In this document: positions 57,241 through 64,000 of the stretch, one piece after another
Layout: each line of letters opens with the position of its first letter
Position numbering within the stretch: the first letter of the stretch is position 1
Notes under the pieces: generated by a model
The model's input: the letters and a program-made list of their open reading frames with translations, nothing else
Told to the model about the DNA's origin: nothing
Databases searched by the model: none
Origin: Cheiracanthium punctorium
Taxonomy: Eukaryota > Arthropoda > Arachnida > Araneae > Cheiracanthiidae
Direction of reading: 5' to 3'
DNA: 64,000 bases
Assembly (NCBI GenBank): GCA_038373885.1
Contig: JAWZYV010012390.1
Location: 248,001 to 312,000, forward strand
Program-made: the position numbers and the translations under genes

Positions 57241-57341
57241 AACGAGCTTAGGTGTTGCGCGAGGAAGGGACCCGGGTCGTGACGTCACATCGACTCGCGG
57301 AAGGAGCATTTAGGCTTGTAGTAATTCTCAGGGAGGCTTTG

Positions 57342-57780
57342 GCACGACTCGACGGGTTTTTCTCCGAGTGAGCTAGTATTTGGTAAAAATCTGCGCACAC
57401 CCTATTGTATGAAAAGTGGAGCGCGGAAGAAGAAGAACCGAGTTTAGTCACTGAATATGTGTTTGACTTAATAAATCGATTAAAAGGGTGCCAGGAGTTA
57501 GCCGCCGTGCGAATGGAAGAAACCAGAGAGAAACGTAAATATTGGCACGATAAGAGTAGCGTAAAAAGGGAATTTAAAATAGGAGAACACGTCTTAGTTT
57601 TGGCCACTTCAAAACCAAACAAAATGGCCGCTAATTGGGTAGGCCCAGGGACGATCGAAAGTAAAATTTCGGAGACGAATTACATTGTAAGATTACCCGG
57701 GAAGAAAGAAAGATCGCAAATATATCACGTTAATCTCCTAAAACCATACCACCAAAGGGTGGAGATGATCAATGTTTTGG
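57342..57780 (+). pseudogene. Integrase C-terminal part (right of the insert)
   Basis: After the second GCACGAC the frame continues with TGFSPSELVFGKNLRTP, the standard end of the integrase core region. A frameshift near 57400 enters the long 57405-58280 frame: KRKYWHDKSSVKREFKIGEH and NWVGPGTIESKISETNYIV, an integrase C-terminal beta barrel with a GPF/Y-like module and HVNLLKPYH. The same uninterrupted frame passes directly into reverse transcriptase, proving that integrase precedes RT. Confidence 0.88.
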
Positions 57781-58876
57781 TTGAAGATAAGGTAAATAGA
57801 GCAATAGAAGAGACAGACTTAGAGATACCGTACCCGAACGCGAACCCAGAAGTATACAATTTTGAGGAGATAGTGAGGGAAGATAACTTGGATAAGCGGT
57901 GTACTGAAGAGCAGATTACTCAATTAAAACAACTGTTAGACAAGCACCGGAAATTGTTTTCTAATGATCCGGGTAGAACAGATTTAATTGAGCACGATAT
58001 CGAGTTGATTAGTGATCAGCCTGTCCGATCAAAACCTTATAGAACATCGCCGAGGCAAACAGAGATTCTGAAAAGAGAAATAAAGAGGATGCTAGAGCTA
58101 AACGTTATCGAAATTGGCGAGAGTAAATACACTTCGCCAATGTTGTTGATAGAGACACTGAGGCGTGACCCGCGGCCGTGTATAGATTACCGGAAATTAA
58201 ACTCGATAACGAAGGCAGAGTACTTTCCCTTGCCAAATATAGAGGAGAGAGTGGAGTTAAGTCAAGGACTCAAAAATTAGCCGTGTTCGTAACGACTTTC
58301 GGGTCGTATTTACCGGTAACTATGCCCTTTGGGTTAGTCTCCGCACCTTACCGTTTCTCTAAATTTATGGATATGTTATTACGAGGAATGGAGGAGTTTT
58401 GTGTCCCATATCTAGACGATATCGCCATATTTTCGGCACATTGGGAGGATCACCTCAAACACGTAGACTGCGTTTTAAAGAAATTGAAGGAAGCGAAATT
58501 AACGATCAAACCTTGGAAATGCAAATTCGCTCAAGACGAAGTAAAGTACTTAGGGCACGTAGTAGGAAACGGTCGTCGAACACCTTCACAATCAAAAATT
58601 CAAGCGGTGCTAGATTTCCCATCTCCCACTAATAAAACTCAAATTAGGAAAATTTTAGGTATGGCTCAGATTTATCAAAAATATATAGAGCATTATGCCA
58701 CGTTAGTGGAGCCTTTAACGAGGGCACTAAAGGGAAAAAATAAAAAAGAAAGCATACAATGGACTCCCGAAATGGAAAAGTCCCTTTCCGAGTTAAAACA
58801 GAGGCTGACGGAAAATCCGGTGTTGTACGCTCCAGATTTCAAAAAAAGAGTTCATCATTCAGACAGATGCTTCTAA
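57781..58876 (+). pseudogene. Reverse transcriptase, Ty3/gypsy type, with internal deletion
   Basis: The RT start is recognisable by DLIEHDIELISDQPVRSKPY and REIKRMLELNVIEIGESKYT, then SPMLLI and PRPCIDYRKLNSIT. Between about 58240 and 58270 the segment that normally carries the first catalytic aspartate is missing and the frame shifts. FVTTFGSYLPVTMPFGLVSA and VPYLDDIAIFS (YLDD, catalytic) follow, then KCKFAQDEVKYLGHVVG and the connection domain (TQIRKILGMAQIYQKYI). A frameshift at about 58855 separates it from RNase H. RT would copy element RNA to DNA; this copy cannot. Confidence 0.88.
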
Positions 58877-59213
58877 CGTAGGGATTGGGATAGTCATGGC
58901 CCAGAGAACCGGGAAAGACGAGCATCCTGTTCTCTATCTAAGTAGGAAATTTAGTGAGGCTGAGAAGAAATTTTGCACGACCGAGACAGAATGCCCTGCG
59001 ATAATATTCGCCATAAAAAAGTTAAGACATTACTTAGACGGTCAGAAATTTACTATAGAAACTGACCATAACCCTTTAGTATGGCTCAAGAGCAACGCGG
59101 GGAACAATCCGAGACTATTGAGGTGGTCACTGGCATTGCAGCCTTTCGATTTCACAGTAGTTCACCGCGCAGGAAAAAATAACTGCCATGCAGACTGTCT
59201 AAGTCGTATCTAA
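58860..59213 (+). pseudogene. RNase H domain
   Basis: QTDASNVGIG (about 58861-58890) carries the first catalytic aspartate, after a frameshift. Then YLSRKFSEAEKKFCTTETEC (E), FTIETDHNPLVW (D) and HADCLSRI (D) follow, ending at TAA 59213. This is the Ty3/gypsy-type RNase H that degrades the RNA template strand. It is the last pol domain, followed by 290 bp of non-coding DNA with the polypurine tract and LTR 2. Confidence 0.9.
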
Positions 59214-59504
59214 ATGTGAAAGCATTAAATGTAAATATTTTCATTGTGTAAAAATTTAAAGTTGAGATTATATGTGTTTTGTATTAGGAAAATATAATCA
59301 GGTAATATGTATGTATTTTCTAACTTAATATTCTAAGTATATTCTAAAATTTAATTTTGAAAAGGAAAGAAACCGTTAGATATTTTGGATATAGTTTCTC
59401 TCATTTTTTTCGGTTCCTTGCCTATTGTATAGTAGAGTGATCAACTGCCTGAACCAAAGGATTAACTTTTCCTTCGGAAAAGTTCACCAGAGAAGGGGGG
59501 GAGT

Positions 59505-60083
59505 TGTAAGATTCCCAGATCCTCACAAAAGGACAGACTTGGTGTCGCCTTTCCAGACAGTTTGTTTCAAAAGAACCGCACCTTCAAAGAGCGCCGAAAT
59601 TGATCGCGTTTACGTGAGCGGGACCTGAAGGTGCCTTCTAGCAGAGATGTACAGGCGCCATGTACGGACCAATTGGGAATCCTTTTGATCCACCCCCGTC
59701 TTTAGAGATATCCAATAAGGAATATATGAAAAGATGAGGGGGGAGAAGAACCGGAGGAGAGCCCGGGAGTTGGACGAGTCCGAGCGAAAGAGCTGGAGAG
59801 GTGAGGTCGAGAGGCCTCCGCCGACGATTTTTGAAGTCCGATCGAAGGACTGTAGGGCGCTGCCCTGTGAACTGTTTTTTGCAAGTCCGGTTGTGGACAG
59901 AAGGGCTCTGCCCGTGTGAAAGGACTGATCTTCTATTGAAAGCCCTATGGACTCTGATTTACGTGTATATAACATCCTATTTAATCAAGATTGTTTTAAA
60001 ATTGTAAGTAAATAAATTATTATCCTGTAAACGGAACTTAGCTGTAATTCTCAACGCTACCATTCCACACCCAAGACGTTACA
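59505..60083 (+). repeat. Long terminal repeat 2 (shared middle LTR)
   Basis: It runs from TGTAAGATTCCCAG to GACGTTACA and is nearly identical to LTR 1. It serves as the 3' LTR of the upstream element and the 5' LTR of the chimeric unit to its right. The polypurine tract abuts it at 59491-59503. Confidence 0.92.
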
Positions 60084-60148
60084 GCTAAGAAAATGGTGGT
60101 AGAACGGTGTGGATTATAGGACAAGAATAGAAGTCTGCAGTCTGATAT

Positions 60149-60446
60149 AAAGAAGGACGCCCGTTCCTGAAGGAGGTAGGCATCCAGTCTGAGAGAAAGA
60201 AGGACGCCCGTTCCTGAAGGAGATAGACATCCAGTCTGAGAGAAAGAAGGACGCCCGTTCCTGAAGGAGATAGACATCCAGTCTGAGAGAAAGAAGGACG
60301 CCCGTTCCTGAAGGAGATAGACATCCAGTCTGAGAGAAAGAAGGACGCCCGTTCCTGAAAGAGATAGACATCCAGTGTGAGAGAAAGAAGGACGCCCGTT
60401 CCTGAAAGAGATAGACAGCCAGTCTGAGAGAAAGGACGCCCGTTCC
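60149..60446. repeat. 47-bp tandem repeats in the leader, second copy
   Basis: Six units of the repeat described at 37272-37522, one more than in the first copy. Variant bases (GAAGGAGGTAGG in unit 1, GTGTGAGAG in unit 5) show which units were duplicated. Confidence 0.88.
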
Positions 60447-60759
60447 AGTGACTAAGTGTTCCGGTCGTGATCCAGAAGCAAGCTCGAATACCATTTCGAG
60501 GAAGCAGACTTCGTCCAGAAAGGTAGGCAGTGTGCATTATATTATTACTCTACTGTACAAACTGGCAGGATCAATTGGGTTGAAAAATACTAAAAATTTC
60601 AATATTTTATGTTAGGAATTTCATAATATAAGGTTGAGACAAAATTTGAATTCATATAAAAAAAAATTGCAAGTGTAATAATTAAACCGAATGTAAAAGG
60701 ATATAGCTCTCAAAAGGTTGTAATCTTAGAAAGAAATTTTTTAATATAAATTGAAAGAT

Positions 60760-61250
60760 TCAGTAAAGAACAGTTATTGATAGTATTTTAATGCAATCAT
60801 TGATTACGTGAGCTGTAGTTTTACCACATTTGCAAATACCTTCAAATGAAAGTCCATCCTCTTGTAATGTTTCTTTGCACAGTTCACAAAGTAAATATCT
60901 TTGATTGTTAAATTTCAAAAATTCTTCTTCAAATTTTTCTGAAATGCACATATGAAAAATTTTAAATGCAGCATTGCATATTGAAAGAGCTGTTTTATTT
61001 GGCCATAAAAGTCCACCTCGATCAAGTTCTTGCAGGTAACTCTTTATGTCTTCATCAATGTCAATGCACATCTCCTTGTCAGTAGCAAGGCTTTCTTTGC
61101 ACATTGAACATGACTTTGAAGCCTTTCTAGCAACATAACCTGCAATAAAAACTAAAACCTTCATATTAGATTCTGAAATTTCGATAGTTTCAGAAAGATG
61201 AAATCTGACATTTCAGGAACATCTTCTTCTTCTTTGCATGAATCTAAAAA
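60760..61250 (-). pseudogene. Second copy of the THAP-transposase C-terminal region
   Basis: The frame begins MKVLVFIAGYVARKASKSCS (61164), then CSMCKESLATDKEMC, CELCKETLQEDG and CKCGKTTAHVIND, and matches 50768-51164 nearly residue for residue. It stops where the LTR leader begins. It lacks THAP and catalytic domains, so it could at most encode a zinc-rich fragment. Confidence 0.85.
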
Positions 61251-61253
61251 GTT

Positions 61254-61454
61254 CAAGTCCGGTTGTGGACAGAAGGGCTCTGGCGTGTGAAAGGACTGCT
61301 CTTCTATTGAAAGCCCTATGGACTCTGATTTACGTGTATATAACATCCTATTTATTAAAGATTGTTTTAAAATTGTAAATAAATAAATTATTTTCCTGTA
61401 AACGGAACTTAGCTCTAATTCTCAACGTTACCATTCCACACCCAAGACGTTACA
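61254..61454 (+). repeat. Long terminal repeat 3 (5'-truncated)
   Basis: It corresponds to the last 200 bp of LTRs 1 and 2, from CAAGTCCGGTTGTGG to GACGTTACA. The following ACAC (61455-61458) equals the ACAC before LTR 1 (36621-36624). It is therefore the outer right end of the whole complex. Confidence 0.88.
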
Positions 61455-61765
61455 ACACAAATATATACGCTGTTTGAAACAATTTTCGCAAAATCTCAAA
61501 ATCTAATAAAGGTTTTTAAAAAATTGACGCCGATAGTTTAAGTTGAGTGACCATTTATCATATCACACAATTTAATTTCAGTCGCTGTAGCAGATATTAC
61601 GTGATGCGTGAATTTACGCAGTTAGAAACAATTTTTGCAAAATCTCAAAATCATCTTTTTTTATTTATTCGACTCCTGTAATTTAAGTTGAATGACCTTC
61701 TATCAGATCACCAAATTTCACTTCATTTTCTTCAGCAATTTTTACTTCATTGCAATAAAAATTAA
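61455..61765. repeat. Satellite array, right part
   Basis: Units near 61481 and 61630 with AATTTTCGCAAAATCTCAAA, CGATAGTTTAAGTTGAG, ACCATTTATCATATCAC and TACGTGATGCGTGAATTTAC continue the array seen at 36180-36624, confirming that 36625-61454 was inserted into it. Confidence 0.8.
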
Positions 61766-64000
61766 ATCCGCATGTTTTTCCACTCATTTCTTGGGTGTGA
61801 TTACTGCAGCAGGAAATGTCAATCACTGAACCAAAATTTTGTTCTTAGTGTCAATTACTAGTGTCACCACCATGAAAACATATAAAATATAGAAATGTAC
61901 AATATTATGTGATAAATTACACCTTACATGAATTTTCAAAGTTCATTTAAGTTTTAAGAACAAAAATTTTGTTTCTAGATATTTTAGTTATTAGCAATTA
62001 CTAATTAATGCTAATTATTGCTCTTAAAGTATCAAATACTGGTGCCCTTCCTATAATTTTACTGATAGATCATTTATTTTGCTACGCTTCAACCTCTTAA
62101 GTGTCAAATGACTAATCAGCTTTAAATTAAGAATGACTCAAGATAGAACGTTTGCAGACTAAAAGAGTTCTGCATTTTTGTTTTAAAATTTCATGATATT
62201 AAGGTTTGATCAAAACAAACTTAACATTTAATAAAGATTTAGCGTGATTTCAAAAGCAAATCCAATCAAAAGAATAAAAAAAAGAGTGATAAACATTTAA
62301 ATACCAAGGCTTAGATTTCACTGTTACAAATATATGTAACTGTCTGTTTACAAGCAGAAAACCGCCTATATAGCTCTAATATAAGGTTCTGTGCAAACGC
62401 GTTATTTTTACGGTAGAAATGCAACCATACCTACGCAATAATATGCACACATAGCGTGAAATAACACTGTCATTAAACATTCCTCATTTGATCCTCACTC
62501 TGCCCTTTCTACTTTTACAGTTTACATCTTTATTGTGTGTGTGTTACACTTTTGTTATCCAACGAAGGAAATTTACCCAAAGAAGCGAAATCTTGACAAC
62601 AAAAATCACATTTGAAAAAAAGAAGAGATGATTTTGGGTGCATCCGTACTAGCAGTAGTAGAGCCACTAGGTGAATAACAGTTATACTAAATAGTTATTT
62701 TATCTTTCCAGATGTGTACTTCAAAAGACATCAATCGCCTAAATTAAAAACAGGTAGAAATATAGGAGGTTTTCATAGGTATGTTCCTGGTATGGCGCAG
62801 GATGCAATGAGTGTTGTCCTTTAAATGGAAATAATATGACTAAACAGTAATTATTCTTCTTATCAATTTAAAAAGTGAAACTATTTTAATGAATAAACAT
62901 TATTAAAATTCATCAAAAGTAATATTACTTATATATTTGTGTAGATACCAGGTCGCCTCCATGCACGCTACACCTTGGCAATTAAAGGCCGGGCAGTGGG
63001 TACATTTCGCCAGGTCGGATAGTGTCATTGCTTACCATTTTGCAGTTATCGGGATCAAAACTAACTTATGATTCATATGTAAATAATTAATATTACTCAG
63101 AGAACAAATACTTTTTAGCGCTCTTAAGATGTAATCCGATGAAGCTACAACGAGAAGATTCAGACTGCTTTGCAGCTATGTCTGAAAAAGAAAGTTCTCT
63201 TACTTTCATTGTGGAATAAAGCAATTAAAAGAAATGTAAAAGAGGTAATAATGAAGATAAGTTACTTAATGGTCACACATTCTCTCAAAATTGTTACGGT
63301 TGATTTGTTTTTAAGCTTAAGCCTAGAGAATAACAGTTTATATGCTATGCCTTAAACCGGGATTCCATATAGACAGACAGCAGAATTGTTTTTGGATTCC
63401 GTTTCTCTACGCAATCCGTTTTCAGTTTGACTCCACGTCGGCTGAAGCGAGAACATACTACATCGTGATGCAATGCAGGTGCTATCTATCGTCTTTATTT
63501 TAAATCGTTTGCTGTTCTGCACATTTGATGACTTAAGAGGCATTGCAGGGGCAAATCGGGCAGGGCGTTCCCATCAACATCTCAGAATTTCATGATTTTC
63601 TTTTATTGTGTTGCCTTACCCAAGAAAAGAACAAATCTGAAATATTTTTGATTTACCTCTGTTAGTTTTGGAGTTATGGGGGGTCAAAGTACCCCAGAGG
63701 AGCAACGTCGAATTAATTTAGGGTCATTTTTACTACTTTGTTGTCTCGACTGTGATTGGCTCAGAGGTGCTTCAGGGAATTTTTTCTTTTTATCGTATAA
63801 TATACCTTGTATATTAACATCTCAAATTGAAAATTCATTCGAAAATTGTCAGAGCCCCAAATAAGGGCCCCCCAAAGTACCCCCAATTTCATAAAAAATA
63901 CAGTATTTAAAATGCTTTAAATTTTGGCTCTGACGTGATACAGAAAAAAGTTTTGCACAGTGCAGTTATATATCTTCATATAAAGTGAATCCAATGTTAA
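61766..64000. other. Terminal interval without recognisable gene
   Basis: AT-rich, with a few GC-richer patches (62945-63020 and 63540-63900). No domain-bearing frame, splice-supported exon or complete transposon was recognised. Confidence 0.5.

Larger units (their letters stand above)
40464..57341. mobile_element. 16.9-kb DNA transposon (THAP/P-element-like) inserted in integrase
   Basis: The left end CAAAGCCACCTAGAGC and the inverted right end CAAAGCCTCCCTGAGAAT share ordered matches: CAAAGCC, CAAGCCTAAA, GTGACGTCA (40507; 57276) and CCCGGGTCCC. The 7-bp word GCACGAC is repeated exactly at 40457-40463 and 57342-57348. Removing the insert and one duplicate restores the integrase reading frame. 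The only transposase of fitting type inside is the THAP/P-element-like gene at 50642-53912; P-type elements make 7-8 bp duplications. The large size comes partly from nested MITEs, SINEs and a foldback repeat. Confidence 0.75.
36625..60083 (+). mobile_element. Ty3/gypsy-type LTR retrotransposon with integrase before reverse transcriptase (Gmr1-like)
   Basis: LTR 1, leader, gag, protease, integrase, reverse transcriptase, RNase H, a polypurine tract (AGAAGGGGGGGAG at 59491-59503) and LTR 2 lie in order on the plus strand. The domain order PR-INT-RT-RH is that of Ty1/copia, yet the RT, RNase H and gag are of Ty3/gypsy type; this combination defines the Gmr1-like group. A 16.9-kb insert (40464-57341) splits the integrase gene. 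Without it the element would be about 6.6 kb. Stops and frameshifts disable gag and pol. A TGG shortly after LTR 1 (37217) might be the primer-binding site, but I could not match it to a tRNA. Confidence 0.82.
60084..61253. mobile_element. Chimeric LTR-flanked unit: leader fused to THAP-transposase fragment
   Basis: 60084-60777 repeats the leader after LTR 1 (37207-37860) almost base for base. At 60778, after GAACAGTTATT, the sequence switches to a near-identical copy of 50768-51250. It holds the C-terminal part of the THAP transposase gene, antisense to the LTRs, with a 16-base deletion near 61197. At 61254 it switches into LTR 3. gag and pol are absent. The unit looks like a retrotransposon derivative that acquired a piece of the DNA transposon, or a product of recombination between nested copies. 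Confidence 0.8.

Noticed and set aside
57405..58280. Integrase-before-RT order as an artefact of nesting
   Set aside because: The integrase C-terminal module and RT N-terminus share one uninterrupted reading frame, and protease is followed directly by integrase at 39578, so the order is original to the element.
36625..61454. A single intact 25-kb retroelement
   Set aside because: An internal LTR at 59505, a repeated leader and the DNA transposon insert show a composite of nested and recombined elements.

Overview
The window is AT-rich eukaryotic DNA, almost certainly from an arthropod. The mix of Tc1, piggyBac, hAT, mariner and THAP/P-like transposons, tRNA-derived SINEs and a Ty3/gypsy-type retrotransposon suggests an arachnid, but I cannot prove the species. 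There are no operons, prokaryotic genes, CRISPR arrays or rRNA genes. Nearly every recognisable coding stretch belongs to a mobile element, and nearly all of these are broken by stops, frameshifts or insertions. The only host-like coding signal is a pair of spliced exons on the minus strand (26168-26316 and 20799-20899), the first resembling the DUF4806 domain. A possible CpG-rich promoter zone lies at 31.2-32.5 kb.

Layout. 0-1.2 kb: decayed transposase and non-LTR reverse transcriptase fragments. 3.8-5.5 kb: a complete-ended piggyBac-like element with TTAA target sites. 6.0-9.2 kb: a THAP-domain fragment between GC-rich inverted repeats. 9.6-11.1 and 12.3-13.8 kb: two closely similar Tc1 copies. 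15.4-19 kb: MITEs, SINEs and a minisatellite. 22.7-25.6 kb: a piggyBac gene split by a hAT MITE, next to an internally deleted piggyBac element. 27-28.4 kb: a pogo/Tigger remnant. 29-34.5 kb: hAT-like MITEs and inverted-repeat elements.

36.2-61.8 kb is one nested stack. A satellite of roughly 150-160 bp units is split at 36624/61455 by an LTR retrotransposon complex with a 4-bp ACAC duplication. The element has gag, protease, integrase, then reverse transcriptase and RNase H. Integrase before reverse transcriptase is the Gmr1-like arrangement, unusual for Ty3/gypsy. Its integrase gene is split by a 16.9-kb insert (40464-57341) with inverted ends and a 7-bp duplication. That insert carries a THAP/P-element-like transposase gene, which is in turn hit by a mariner MITE. 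Other parts of the insert carry hAT MITEs, SINEs, a foldback repeat and a hAT-like element that itself contains a mariner copy. Downstream of the middle LTR is a chimera: a second LTR leader fused to a copy of the THAP-transposase C-terminal region and closed by a truncated third LTR.

61.8-64 kb has no recognisable gene. All homology calls come from reading motifs by eye; no database search was possible.
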